Source of the DNA: Exiguobacterium chiriqhucha RW-2 | Lineage (GTDB): Bacteria > Bacillota > Bacilli > Exiguobacteriales > Exiguobacteriaceae | Direction: 5' to 3' | Assembly (NCBI RefSeq): GCF_000416965.1 | Contig: NZ_ATCL01000012.1 | Location: 35,980-99,979, forward strand | DNA: 64,000 bases | Shown here: one piece after another, positions 52,225 to 61,239 of the stretch | Numbering within the stretch: the first letter of the stretch is position 1 | Layout: every line of letters starts with the position of its first letter | The notes under the pieces: model-generated | The model's input: the letters and a program-made list of their open reading frames with translations, nothing else | What the model was told of the DNA's origin: nothing | Database searches by the model: none | Translations under genes and position numbers: made by a program

Positions 52225-54186
52225 ATGGCTGATTCCGATTTAATCACCAAATTACAGGAATACGAAGACGTACTCCAAATAAGTAGTATGGTCAATGACG
52301 CACTGCGCTTAATGGGATGGATTCTTGTCAGAGGACTATCAGTCTTGATTGACGGCCTGGAATCAATCACGGATCAAATCCTATTAACCAATACATTTTT
52401 CAATAATGACCAAGTGGTTGAATTCGTTCTTACGATTCAACCTTTTTTGTATGTTCTTTTAGCAGGAAGCTTCTTGTTCACTGGGTACTTGTTGATTTTT
52501 CAAAAGAAATTTGAACGTGAGAGTTTTTTGATCAACCTGTTCATCACACTATTAATCTTAGGTTTACTTTCACCAACTATGAGCCAAATTCAGGAGTTCT
52601 CTGATGAAGCAATCGCAGAAATCGGGGCAGATTCGCTTTATGACGGGGGAGCCTCATTATCTGAGAATATCTTAAAACGGAATGTACATGATTTGATTGA
52701 GCACGATTCGAAAAATTTTGATGCTGCTACAGGAGAATCATTAAATGCCATTCCGACTGAATTGATTGATAATATCCGAATCAATGAGATTTTCGACAAG
52801 AACAACTATGATTTATCGGCAACCGGAAACAAATTGGCCGAGTCCTACATTCTATGGAACGGAAAAGAGACAAGTCTCGGTAAACTCGACCAAGGTGGCG
52901 TTGAGTGGAACAACCAGTATTACTACCGCTATCAGCCGAACTGGTTGACCATCTTCGTGACGCTCGGGATCATGGGCTTCACTCTATTTTCCATTGCTTA
53001 TAAACTGGCGCGGCTCTCGTTCGAGCTCGCCTTCAACTATGTCCTGGCGATCCTTGTCGCACCAGCTGATCTCCATAGTGGCCAAAAAACAAAGAAAGTC
53101 ATCCAGAGCATTTTGAACACGTTCCTCGTGATCATTCTGATCTTCGTCTCCATCAAATTGTACACGATCGGGACCGCCTATCTCGCAGAGACGTTGGACG
53201 GGTTCGCCTACCTGATCGCCCTCATCGCCTTCTCGGTCGCCTTGATTGATGGGCCGAACATGGTCGAGCGGCTATTCGGAATCGATGCGGGGCTCAAACG
53301 GGGCTGGGGTGTCGCCCTCGGCGCCTATGCCGCTGGGAAAGGCGTGACCTCGGCAGGTGCCCACGCGGTCTCGAAGGTCGCGCGTGAAACACAGGGCGCA
53401 CAGAAGATGCCATCGCTCCATGAAGCCGCGACGACACGGATAGATTCAAACGCAGTGCTTCAGAAAGGATCACCGCTTAATGTAGCGACCCAAGATTCAC
53501 AAAGAGCGGATATTGAGAGACAAATCGATCCAGATGGTGTTGCTCAGAAAAATCAAACCGCCAGTCGCACGCAGGCCGACCAAGAGAATCCGACAAATCC
53601 GAAGAACGTTGCGCAACCAAACAACGGTCAAGAATCTGAGCTTGAAGTGCACGGATCTCCACACGTGAACGAAGCGTCGAGCCGCCCGTCTCCCGAATCG
53701 ATCCATGCGACGAACCCTGAATCAAATACCGAACGTAGGCCCGACCATCAAACAACGTCATCGGAGACACCAAGACCGGAATCGATTCACGATTATTCCA
53801 GTTCTGGTCATTCTTCAAGCCCTGCCTCATCGACTCTTGAACCGGTCACTCGGTCCATCGATACCACATCCGGATCAGGCCATCGTCACAATGAATCGGT
53901 AGCCCGAAACGACGCGACGTCAGCGATACCTCATGAGGCATCACATTCAAGCGACTCATCCTCGTCTTCGTCCTCTGCGACGGATTCGAGTGATTCGGCA
54001 AAAGAGAAACGCCAAGGACGCGCCCGACGGACCATCCATCAGGATACCATGATCGACGTCGAGACCGAGGTCATCGAACAGGTGCGTAAGAATCAGATAC
54101 ACCGTCATACACAGAATCATGAAGAAACGCGACGGATCTATCCGACCTCGCCACCGCGACCTGACCAAACTAAGAAGAAGGAGTGA
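52225..54186 (+). CDS. VirB6/TrbL-like channel protein, composition mosaic
   Basis: This is a 653-residue polytopic protein. Membrane helices appear near 20-45, 68-90, 98-115 and 245-360 (several). A large loop (about 118-240) lies between the early and later helices and would be exposed. The motif DGPNMVERLFGIDAGLK (about 348-364) is characteristic of VirB6-like proteins of Gram-positive conjugation systems. The last 250 residues are Ser, His, Glu and Thr-rich low complexity. DNA up to about 52,905 is A/T-rich, then changes abruptly to the GC-rich style of the region, so the N-terminal part seems exchanged. Confidence 0.85.
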   Translation: MADSDLITKLQEYEDVLQISSMVNDALRLMGWILVRGLSVLIDGLESITDQILLTNTFFNNDQVVEFVLTIQPFLYVLLAGSFLFTGYLLIFQKKFERESFLINLFITLLILGLLSPTMSQIQEFSDEAIAEIGADSLYDGGASLSENILKRNVHDLIEHDSKNFDAATGESLNAIPTELIDNIRINEIFDKNNYDLSATGNKLAESYILWNGKETSLGKLDQGGVEWNNQYYYRYQPNWLTIFVTLGIMGFTLFSIAYKLARLSFELAFNYVLAILVAPADLHSGQKTKKVIQSILNTFLVIILIFVSIKLYTIGTAYLAETLDGFAYLIALIAFSVALIDGPNMVERLFGIDAGLKRGWGVALGAYAAGKGVTSAGAHAVSKVARETQGAQKMPSLHEAATTRIDSNAVLQKGSPLNVATQDSQRADIERQIDPDGVAQKNQTASRTQADQENPTNPKNVAQPNNGQESELEVHGSPHVNEASSRPSPESIHATNPESNTERRPDHQTTSSETPRPESIHDYSSSGHSSSPASSTLEPVTRSIDTTSGSGHRHNESVARNDATSAIPHEASHSSDSSSSSSSATDSSDSAKEKRQGRARRTIHQDTMIDVETEVIEQVRKNQIHRHTQNHEETRRIYPTSPPRPDQTKKKE

Positions 54187-54192
54187 TGACCC

Positions 54193-54492
54193 ATGCGCAA
54201 ATACCGGATCCCAAACGAGGTCACGACCGAACTGAAAATCAATAAGATGCTCTATCTGCATGATTTCCTGTTCCTCGTCGGGCTCATCGTGCTCCGGCTC
54301 GTGACGCTCCCGTTCATCCCGTCCGTGCTCCACATCCCGTTCACGGTCTTCCTCATCGTCTTCGGGCTGTTCATGGTACTCCGGCCGGCGACGAACCCGC
54401 AGAAGCGGATGGTCCATGCACTCTACTACGCGCTTATCAAACGGAAAGACACCTATCTCGCGCTCGACGCGCACACGAAAGGACGTGATTGA
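54193..54492 (+). CDS. VirB3-like small membrane protein
   Basis: This 99-residue protein has two membrane helices (about 24-42 and 46-66) and a charged C-terminus, placed 6 bp after the VirB6-like gene and just ahead of the VirB4 ATPase. Size and position match VirB3/PrgI-like proteins of Gram-positive T4SS, which anchor VirB4 to the membrane. It begins MRKYRIPNEVTTELKINKM, a start seen in such proteins. Confidence 0.78.
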   Translation: MRKYRIPNEVTTELKINKMLYLHDFLFLVGLIVLRLVTLPFIPSVLHIPFTVFLIVFGLFMVLRPATNPQKRMVHALYYALIKRKDTYLALDAHTKGRD

Positions 54493-54493
54493 G

Positions 54494-55114
54494 ATGGCTT
54501 TTATCGAGGAGTCGCTACAAGAACCGAGACGCACAGGCACCTGGCTCGACGAACAGGACGTGGTCGAGAAACGGAAGGTCAAAGACAAGGTCGTCGTCAA
54601 GCCGACGGTCGCCGAATTGATACCAATCGTCGACATCACCGAGAATGATGCATTCGAGATGCGGGATGGGACGTATCTCGACATGATCCAACTCACCTCG
54701 AAAGACATCTATTCTTTGAACGAGGAGGAAAAGGACCATGACGTGTTCTCCCTCGCCTATCTTCTGCAGGCGTACACGCATCCGCTCAAAGTCGTTCCAC
54801 TGAACACGCCACTCAGTCTCGAACGGCAGAAGATCAGCATCGAACGACAGATTCGACAAAATCAGACACCGGCCTACCTGCCCTTTTTATTCAAGAAGAA
54901 GCAGGAGCTCGAATACCTCGAGGAGCATCGCACCAATCGCGATTATCTCCTCTTTTTTTATGCCGACGACGAGCGGACGCTACGCGAACGGAAGACACAT
55001 CTCTATAAACTGCTCCGCCGCTCGAACCCGATGCGCGAGCTGACGCTCGACCAGAAGGTCCATGTGCTCTATCAACTGAACAACCCGAATACGAAACCGC
55101 AACTCGACGCCTGA
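54494..55114 (+). CDS. VirB4 N-terminal-domain-like stand-alone protein
   Basis: This is a 206-residue protein. I chose the ATG at 54494, which immediately follows the preceding stop. Residues 30-190 (DGTYLDMIQLTSKDIYSLNE, FLFKKKQELEYLEEHRTN, RDYLLFFYADDE) follow the pattern of the N-terminal domain of VirB4/TrbE ATPases, without an NTPase domain. It lies 8 bp before the full VirB4 gene. It is probably a VirB4-associated subunit at the cytoplasmic face. Confidence 0.65.
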   Translation: MAFIEESLQEPRRTGTWLDEQDVVEKRKVKDKVVVKPTVAELIPIVDITENDAFEMRDGTYLDMIQLTSKDIYSLNEEEKDHDVFSLAYLLQAYTHPLKVVPLNTPLSLERQKISIERQIRQNQTPAYLPFLFKKKQELEYLEEHRTNRDYLLFFYADDERTLRERKTHLYKLLRRSNPMRELTLDQKVHVLYQLNNPNTKPQLDA

Positions 55115-55122
55115 AGAAAGGA

Positions 55123-57084
55123 GTGACGCACATGTGGCAGCGCCTGCGTGACAAAATGTCCAAACAACAGGACCCAGAGACCATAAAAATCGAGAAAGGT
55201 TACAATCCCGATGTCATCGCCAAGATCCAGCCGCAGGGCGGCATTAAGTTCGACGCCAACTTCGTCCGGCTCGGGGACGGATATCTATCGTGTCTCCATG
55301 TCTATAAATATCAGTCGCTCGTCTATGACTACTGGCTCGAACCCATCCTGAACATGCCTGGCGTTTTGACGACGCTCGACATCGGGACGGCCGACAAGCG
55401 TGAAATCATCCAGACCATCAACAAGTCGATGGCCGAACAGAACACACGCTTCGAGAACGCGAAGGACAACATCGACCGCATCGACGCCCGGGAAACGTAT
55501 AAGGAACTGAACGAGCTCTACGAACAGATCACGCAGGGCGAGACGATGAAATATCTGCATCTCCGCCTCTATGTGAAGGCGAAGACGCTCGACGCGCTCG
55601 AGGTGAAAGTACAGGAAGTGATGGAAGAGCTCGAGGCCCGAAACTTCCGCTCGACGATCTTCCTGAACGAACAGGAATGGGAGTGGCAGAGCCTGTTCAC
55701 GAGCTACGACCAGCAACAAAAGCTCCCGAACCGGCGCCGCGGGAAAGAGATCCCTTCCCTCTCCATCGCCGGCGGCTATCCGTTCCACTTCACGTCGCTC
55801 CAGGACGCGACCGGCACGTATTACGGCACGACCGACACGAACGGCAGCGTCATCTTCGACCTGTTCCATAAGGACAAACAGCGCAAGTTCTATAACGCGC
55901 TCATGATCGGCAAGATGGGGTCCGGCAAGTCGACACTCCTCAAAAAGACGGTGCTCGACCAGGCGATCAAGGGCAATAAGATCCGCATCCTCGACGTCAC
56001 GGGCGAATTCTCGGACCTCGTGCGTCAGCTCGGCGGGAAAGAGATTGCTCTCGACGGGTCGGCCGGTCTCATCAATCCGCTCCATGTCTATAAAACGGTG
56101 ACGAATAACGACGGCAGCGCCAACGAGGCACTCTCGTTCATGCAGCATCTGTCAAAGATGGCCGTGTTCTATCACTACATCAACCCGGCAGCGACGCAGG
56201 AAGAGACGAACGAGTTCGAGATCCTGCTCCGGGATCTGTACGTCCGGCACGGGCTCTGGGATGAACAGGGCGAACTGCCTATCACGACGCATCCGGCGAA
56301 CCGGTACCCGACGTTCTCCGACTTCTTAAAACTCGTGCGGCGTGAGCTCTACACGGACGACACACGCACCTCGATCAAGGATGCGATCAGTCCGAACCGC
56401 GTCCGACGACTCGAGAACATCGAGCTCGCCGTCACGAACCTCGTCCATAACTACGGCAACATCTTCGACGGGCACTCCTCGATTGACCGGTTCGACGAGG
56501 AGCTCATCGTCTCGTTCCCGCTCCGGAACCTGACGAGCCTACGCGACGAGGTTTTCCAGGCGCAGGTGTTCTCGCTCATGAACATGCTGTGGGACGGGAT
56601 GATCGCTAACGGATCGAGTCAACTGAAGGCCTATAACCAGGGCGTACTCCGGACCGAGGAGGCATGCAAGTATCTCATCGTCATCGACGAAGCACACCAC
56701 CTGATCAACACGCGCGACATCGCGCAGCCGGCCATCCTGTATCTGCAACGCTGCATGCGCGAGGCGCGCAAATACTTCGGTGGCATCTTCTTCGTTTCGC
56801 ATCTGATCACCGACTTCGTGCCGGCCGGATCAAAGTCTGAGAACGCCGAGAACGTCAAGTCGCTCTTCCAATTGACGCAATACAAGATCATCGGTGAACA
56901 GGACGCGGAAAGTATCCCGATCATCCAAACGGTGTTTGATGGCCAACTCTCGAATTCCGAGATGCGGATCATCCCCTCGCTCGAGACGGGGCGTGTCGTC
57001 CTCAGCATTTCCGGCGTGCAGAACCTCATCTTTGACGTCGACGTCGCGCCCGAGGAACTCGCCTTGTTCGGTGGAGGTGCCTGA
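55123..57084 (+). CDS. VirB4-family T4SS ATPase
   Basis: This 653-residue ATPase has a soluble N-terminal domain (1-250) and NTPase domain with Walker A GKMGSGKST (about 264-272), DVTGEF, and Walker B LIVIDEAHHL (about 518-527), followed by the conserved RKYFGGIFFVSHLITD and QLTQYKIIGEQD. All catalytic residues are present. It powers assembly and substrate passage of the channel. Its stop overlaps the start of the wall hydrolase gene (TGATG), implying coupled translation. Confidence 0.94.
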   Translation: MTHMWQRLRDKMSKQQDPETIKIEKGYNPDVIAKIQPQGGIKFDANFVRLGDGYLSCLHVYKYQSLVYDYWLEPILNMPGVLTTLDIGTADKREIIQTINKSMAEQNTRFENAKDNIDRIDARETYKELNELYEQITQGETMKYLHLRLYVKAKTLDALEVKVQEVMEELEARNFRSTIFLNEQEWEWQSLFTSYDQQQKLPNRRRGKEIPSLSIAGGYPFHFTSLQDATGTYYGTTDTNGSVIFDLFHKDKQRKFYNALMIGKMGSGKSTLLKKTVLDQAIKGNKIRILDVTGEFSDLVRQLGGKEIALDGSAGLINPLHVYKTVTNNDGSANEALSFMQHLSKMAVFYHYINPAATQEETNEFEILLRDLYVRHGLWDEQGELPITTHPANRYPTFSDFLKLVRRELYTDDTRTSIKDAISPNRVRRLENIELAVTNLVHNYGNIFDGHSSIDRFDEELIVSFPLRNLTSLRDEVFQAQVFSLMNMLWDGMIANGSSQLKAYNQGVLRTEEACKYLIVIDEAHHLINTRDIAQPAILYLQRCMREARKYFGGIFFVSHLITDFVPAGSKSENAENVKSLFQLTQYKIIGEQDAESIPIIQTVFDGQLSNSEMRIIPSLETGRVVLSISGVQNLIFDVDVAPEELALFGGGA

Positions 57085-58190
57085 TGTGGGCGGCCGCGAA
57101 ACGGACGGCCCGCTTCGCCGTCACAGCGAAATGGCAGCTCGCGACGCTCAAGTGGCGGCTCATCCTGCTCGGCATCGCGGCACTCGTGTTGTTCCTAGTC
57201 ATCCTCGTCGTCGGAATTCTCGACACGCTCACGGGTGTCCAGAACGAACAACCGACCGACGTCACGTTCGACACGGCCGGCGGTCTCCAGGTGAGCGACC
57301 AGGTTCTCCAATATCGGGGCTTGGTCGAATCGGAACTGACGAAGCACGGACTGACCGAACAGACGAACCTCGTGCTCGCGCTCATGATGCAGGAGAGCGG
57401 CGGGCGTGGGAACGACCCGATGCAAGCGAGCGAGTCGAAGTGTGGACGGATTGGTTGCATCACCTCTCCTGAGGAGAGCATCGTCCACGGCGTCGAACAT
57501 TTTGCGTCCGTCTTCGAACGGGCGAACCGCGACGTAAAGCTCACATTACAGAGTTACAACTTCGGCGGCGGCTTCATCGATTATGTCCAGGAGAACGGCG
57601 GACGTTACTCGAAAGAGCTCGCCATCTCGTTCTCCCAGATGATGTATCAGCGCGTGAAACATACCGGCATTTATCGTTGTCATCGCCCGAGCGCGGTCCA
57701 GCACGGCGCCTGTTATGGGGACATCGAGTACGTCGACTCGGTGTTGAAATACTTCGCGCCGGTCGCCGTCGCCGATGGGGTCATCACGAAAGAGCTGTTG
57801 TCAGGGTTACGTTCCCCGCTCGCCATTCCGCTCAACGTGACATCGCGTTTCGGGTGGCGCGTCGTCTTTGGACAACGGGACAACCACACCGGGATCGACT
57901 TCAGTTGCACCCCGTCCGATACGATTCACGCGGTCAAAAGTGGCACCGTCATCTATAGCGGGAACCGCGGACCGTACGGCAATCTCGTCCAAGTCCGGCA
58001 CGACAACTACATTACGGCGTACGCGCACCTGAGTCGTCTCGGCGTCAAAAGCGGGCAACAAATCGAGGCTGGGCAAGCGCTCGGATACTGCGGCACGACC
58101 GGCCGCTCGAGCGGGAACCACCTGCATTTCGAGATCAAGACGGGTGAATGGTCCGGTCATATCGACCCCGCCCCGGTCTTCGGATTTTGA
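57084..58190 (+). CDS. Cell-wall hydrolase: lysozyme-like plus M23 peptidase
   Basis: This is a 368-residue membrane-anchored protein. A single helix lies at about 24-48. A lysozyme-like glycosidase domain follows (about 75-215; catalytic Glu in ALMMQESGG, and SYNFGGGFIDY). The last 115 residues are an M23/LytM endopeptidase: HTGIDFSC (zinc His and Asp), AYAHLSRL and HLHFEI, all ligands present. Conjugative elements use such bifunctional enzymes to open the peptidoglycan for the channel; in ICEBs1 and Tn916 the second domain is NlpC/P60, here it is M23. Confidence 0.9.
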   Translation: MWAAAKRTARFAVTAKWQLATLKWRLILLGIAALVLFLVILVVGILDTLTGVQNEQPTDVTFDTAGGLQVSDQVLQYRGLVESELTKHGLTEQTNLVLALMMQESGGRGNDPMQASESKCGRIGCITSPEESIVHGVEHFASVFERANRDVKLTLQSYNFGGGFIDYVQENGGRYSKELAISFSQMMYQRVKHTGIYRCHRPSAVQHGACYGDIEYVDSVLKYFAPVAVADGVITKELLSGLRSPLAIPLNVTSRFGWRVVFGQRDNHTGIDFSCTPSDTIHAVKSGTVIYSGNRGPYGNLVQVRHDNYITAYAHLSRLGVKSGQQIEAGQALGYCGTTGRSSGNHLHFEIKTGEWSGHIDPAPVFGF

Positions 58191-58220
58191 GTCATGCATG
58201 TTTGGAAAGGAGGAGGAAGA

Positions 58221-58799
58221 ATGAACTTCACCGCACGTCACATCGCGTATCTGTTCGGGATACTGCTCCTGATTTCGATTGCGGCGAACGTCTTTTTCTA
58301 TCAACAAGTGACGGCTGTCACGAGTACCTCAGAGGCGAGTGAAACGGAAAATGAGAGTGTCGCTCCCTCGAAATCGGCAACCTCCGAAGATATGCCGGCG
58401 GACACCGAACCAGTCGTCGCTTCGACGGAGACGGAACGAATGGAAGAGCTGGTGACACGCGCGATGCGCTTCATCGAGTATGCCTTCACCATCACGAAAG
58501 ACAGTTACACGACCCAGAAACGACAGGCGAAAGATGTCATGTCCGAGGAACTCACGGCCACGCTCTTCGCCGCTGACGGCAGTGACGTCGGCACGTTCGA
58601 GACGACCGTCCGCGACATCGAGGTGTTCCCTTCTGTCTCCGGAGAAGATTGCCTCGTCCAGTTCGAACAGCACCTGTTGATCACCGAGACGGGTTATGAA
58701 GAGACGACGCGAGAACTGTTGGCCCTGACGTTCGAGTCCATCAAAGGACGTTTGGTCGTCACCGAAATGGAAGACCTGACACCGGAAGGAGGAATCTAG
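58221..58799 (+). CDS. VirB8/TcpC-like protein
   Basis: This is a 192-residue protein. The ATG at 58221 has an AAAGGAGGAGG site; the frame from 58194 is longer by nine codons. One membrane helix lies at about 8-30, then a Ser/Glu-rich linker (30-75), then about 115 residues (VTRAMRFIEYAFTITKD, LLALTFESIKGRLVV) that follow the NTF2-like fold of VirB8/TcpC channel proteins. It probably forms an extracytoplasmic part of the conjugation channel. Confidence 0.65.
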   Translation: MNFTARHIAYLFGILLLISIAANVFFYQQVTAVTSTSEASETENESVAPSKSATSEDMPADTEPVVASTETERMEELVTRAMRFIEYAFTITKDSYTTQKRQAKDVMSEELTATLFAADGSDVGTFETTVRDIEVFPSVSGEDCLVQFEQHLLITETGYEETTRELLALTFESIKGRLVVTEMEDLTPEGGI

Positions 58800-59639
58800 A
58801 TGCGACCGAAAACGCGACGGCGTCTCACCCAGAACTTCTCCCGGTTCTACCTCGGACTCGGCCTATTCTTTGTCGTCGGCTTCCTCTTTTTCGGTACCTC
58901 GTCGTTCTTCTTCGCCGAGGAGGCACCGGTCAATGAGACGCCGATCAACGAGGCAATTCGGCTCTCGAACGGGGAGACCGTGACGCTCCACGCGTCTAGT
59001 TACGATACGGAGACGAAGACAATGCGCATCCGACTCTCGCTCGATGACGCACCAGGTAACACGAACGACCATCTCTTCCGCTATGTCTATAAGGCACGTC
59101 CGAATTCTGAGAAGGAAGTCACGTTGCTCTACGAACGGAACGACCAATACGTGCTCGAGTTGAAAGACGTGTCGAACGAATTCGACCAACTCGCCGTCCG
59201 AATCTATGGATTGAATAAGTCACAATCAATCGACGCACTCACAGCCGAGGAACGGAAGAACAGTCTGTTGACGTCACTCTATGCCGACCGTCGGACCATC
59301 GAACAAGCCAACCACAGTTCATCTGACGAGACAACTTTCACGAGATTATTCGTCAAGGACGAGCTCACGGAGACAGAGCAACAATTAGAAAAAGCACAAC
59401 AGTCGGTCGAGGCGCAGCGGCAACAGATCAAGCGACTCGATCGTGATCAAGAGGAGCTTGAAGGTGAACTCCCCTACCTCTCGCTCGACGAACAGGTCGA
59501 ACAGGAGAACGAGATCTTCGACCTCGGCCGGAAGCGTGACGAGCTCACACTGGAACTCGAGAAGCTCGAACAGTCGGTCACAGCGCTCGAAGAAAAGCAC
59601 GACAAGTTGCACGTCAGGCTCCGGGAACTGTCGATTTAA
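58800..59639 (+). CDS. Membrane-anchored coiled-coil transfer protein
   Basis: This 279-residue protein starts at an ATG that overlaps the preceding TAG. A membrane helix lies at about 15-38 (FYLGLGLFFVVGFLFFG). A beta-rich domain follows (50-140), then a 90-residue coiled coil (185-275) with Glu/Leu/Lys heptads. It is the last gene before the origin-of-transfer-like region. It may organise the outer part of the channel. No family is recognised. Confidence 0.7.
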   Translation: MRPKTRRRLTQNFSRFYLGLGLFFVVGFLFFGTSSFFFAEEAPVNETPINEAIRLSNGETVTLHASSYDTETKTMRIRLSLDDAPGNTNDHLFRYVYKARPNSEKEVTLLYERNDQYVLELKDVSNEFDQLAVRIYGLNKSQSIDALTAEERKNSLLTSLYADRRTIEQANHSSSDETTFTRLFVKDELTETEQQLEKAQQSVEAQRQQIKRLDRDQEELEGELPYLSLDEQVEQENEIFDLGRKRDELTLELEKLEQSVTALEEKHDKLHVRLRELSI

Positions 59640-59763
59640 CTGGCACATTCCGTGCCAAACCACTGGTTTCACTGGCACATTTTGTGCCATTTTCGGACTT
59701 TTGGTGATATCACGGAAACCCCAGGCTCTGCCTGGTCTATCACGACGAGTGATAGCAGTTTCC
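59640..59763. other. oriT: Probable origin of transfer (oriT)
   Basis: This non-coding block lies immediately before the relaxosome genes. It contains two similar hairpins, TGGCAC/GTGCCA (59641-59657 and 59673-59689), the palindrome GTGATATCAC (59704-59713), CCAGG/CCTGG (59721-59735) and CTATCAC/GTGATAG (59737-59755). GGAAAC (59714-59719) and GTTTCC (59758-59763) enclose the last two. Dense inverted repeats next to a MobC-like and a MOBP relaxase gene are the usual look of an oriT. The nick site cannot be fixed from sequence alone. Confidence 0.65.
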
Positions 59764-59831
59764 CCTTATGCTCTTTGAACGAACTTTTCGAACGTCGGCA
59801 ATATGTAGCCTCTAGAAAGGTGGTCAGGCAG

Positions 59832-60083
59832 ATGGATCTGTTACTCCGCGACATCGACCCCGTCATCGTGAAGCAGATCGATGAATGGGCGAAGGAACAC
59901 AACCGCTCCAGGCAACAATATTTGAAAGAACTGCTCGCCTGCTGGTGCGCGAACGGTATCCAGTCGACACAGGTCGAGCGGCTCGAACGACAGCTCGAGG
60001 CGAATACGCTCCACCTGAAACGGAGCGCGGACGAGCTCGCTGAGGTGACCCGGTTGTTAAACGAGGTGATGCAGGATGCGTGA
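59832..60083 (+). CDS. MobC-like relaxosome accessory protein
   Basis: This is an 83-residue protein; the ATG at 59832 follows AAAGGTGG, and the longer frame from 59652 would run through the oriT hairpins. Residues 3-45 (LLLRDIDPVIVKQIDEWAKE, RSRQQYLKELL) form a ribbon-helix-helix; the rest is a short coiled coil. Such proteins bind oriT and help the relaxase open DNA. It overlaps the relaxase start by 8 bp. Confidence 0.78.
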   Translation: MDLLLRDIDPVIVKQIDEWAKEHNRSRQQYLKELLACWCANGIQSTQVERLERQLEANTLHLKRSADELAEVTRLLNEVMQDA

Positions 60084-61230
60084 GACGCCGGGTGTCGTCA
60101 TCAAGTCGAAGTTCAAGGTGCCGGGCACAAAAAAGAAGTCGCGTCGCTACACGACGTACCTCGACTACATCAATCGTCCGGACGCGAAAGACAGCAGCGA
60201 ACAGTTCGAGACGTATCACGACTATATGGAAGATAAGACGAAATCGAGCGGTCTGTTCACACGCGAGGACGACCGGTTGAACGACGAAAAACGTCGCGCC
60301 GTCCGTGACATCTTCAAGCATGCGCAAGAGAACGGGAGCATCCTCTGGCAGGACGTCATCTCGTTCGACAACGCCTGGCTGCGCGAGACCGGTGTGCTCC
60401 ACGATGACCTCGTCGACGAGAAACGATTGATCCAGGCGACGCGGAACGCGGTCGATTCGATGCTCCAAAAAGAAAAGATGGTCCACGCCTATTGGACCGG
60501 TGCCGTGCATTACAACACTGACAACATTCACGTGCATGTCGCCATCGTCGAGACGAGCCACATGCGCAAGCGCGGCAAACGCAAACCAAAATCGATTGAG
60601 CTGATGAAGTCGAAGGTCATTCATTCCCTCGCCGACCGGACGAAAGAACAGGAGAAACTGAACGCCTTCATCCGCGACGAGTTGGTCGCCCATAAACGGA
60701 ACAAGAAGATTCAAACGCTCCCGAACCGTTTCCTGCATCCGGAGCTCGTCCGTCAATTCAAGGACATCTATGAACGGTTGCCGGAAGACAAACGTCAATG
60801 GCGCTACAACATGAACGGGATGCAGCCGCTCCGTGAGTCGCTCGACCGTCTGACCGACCGCTACATCGACATTCACTTCAAATCAGAGTTTCAAGCCTTC
60901 AACGAACGGCTTGAACAAGAAGTGTCGTTCCATCGTCGCAGCTACGGCGACACGGAGAAGGCCGAACGGTACCAGGTGACAAAACGACAGGACCTCTACG
61001 CCCGGATGGGGAATGCCATCCTCTCTGAGATGCGAGACTTGTCAAAAGAACAGGTGACATGTGAGAAGAATGGAGCCCTAAAACATCCGGTCCGACGCGC
61101 ATTCAACCAACAAAAGATATTCAACGAATCTATGTACCGAATTGAGCGGCACATGAATGACGAATTCGAACACCTGAAGAATCAACGTGCTTTCGAACAG
61201 TTGGAACGGGACATCGAATATGGAAAGTGA
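60076..61230 (+). CDS. MOBP-type relaxase (MobP2/MobL-like)
   Basis: This is a 384-residue relaxase. The three-His metal motif is seen in HYNTDNIHVHVAIVE (about 153-167). A likely catalytic Tyr lies in the N-terminal RRYTTYLDYI region, one of YTTY/YLDY (about 24-31). The family is the Firmicute MobP2-type, where the relaxase is small. The C-terminal half is helical. It nicks at oriT and pilots the strand through the channel. It overlaps the MobC-like gene by 8 bp. Confidence 0.88.
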   Translation: MRETPGVVIKSKFKVPGTKKKSRRYTTYLDYINRPDAKDSSEQFETYHDYMEDKTKSSGLFTREDDRLNDEKRRAVRDIFKHAQENGSILWQDVISFDNAWLRETGVLHDDLVDEKRLIQATRNAVDSMLQKEKMVHAYWTGAVHYNTDNIHVHVAIVETSHMRKRGKRKPKSIELMKSKVIHSLADRTKEQEKLNAFIRDELVAHKRNKKIQTLPNRFLHPELVRQFKDIYERLPEDKRQWRYNMNGMQPLRESLDRLTDRYIDIHFKSEFQAFNERLEQEVSFHRRSYGDTEKAERYQVTKRQDLYARMGNAILSEMRDLSKEQVTCEKNGALKHPVRRAFNQQKIFNESMYRIERHMNDEFEHLKNQRAFEQLERDIEYGK

Positions 61231-61239
61231 GGGAGGACG

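Noticed and set aside
53956..54708. 250-codon leftward frame across VirB6-like and VirB3-like genes
   Set aside because: It crosses two well-supported genes and is rich in Arg, Asp and Glu only because of the GC-rich complement.
55285..56148. 287-codon leftward frame inside VirB4
   Set aside because: It is antisense to a gene with intact Walker motifs; long open antisense frames are expected at this GC content.
59863..60876. 337-codon leftward frame inside the relaxase gene
   Set aside because: It is antisense to the MobC-like and relaxase genes, with no ribosome-binding site and no recognisable motif.
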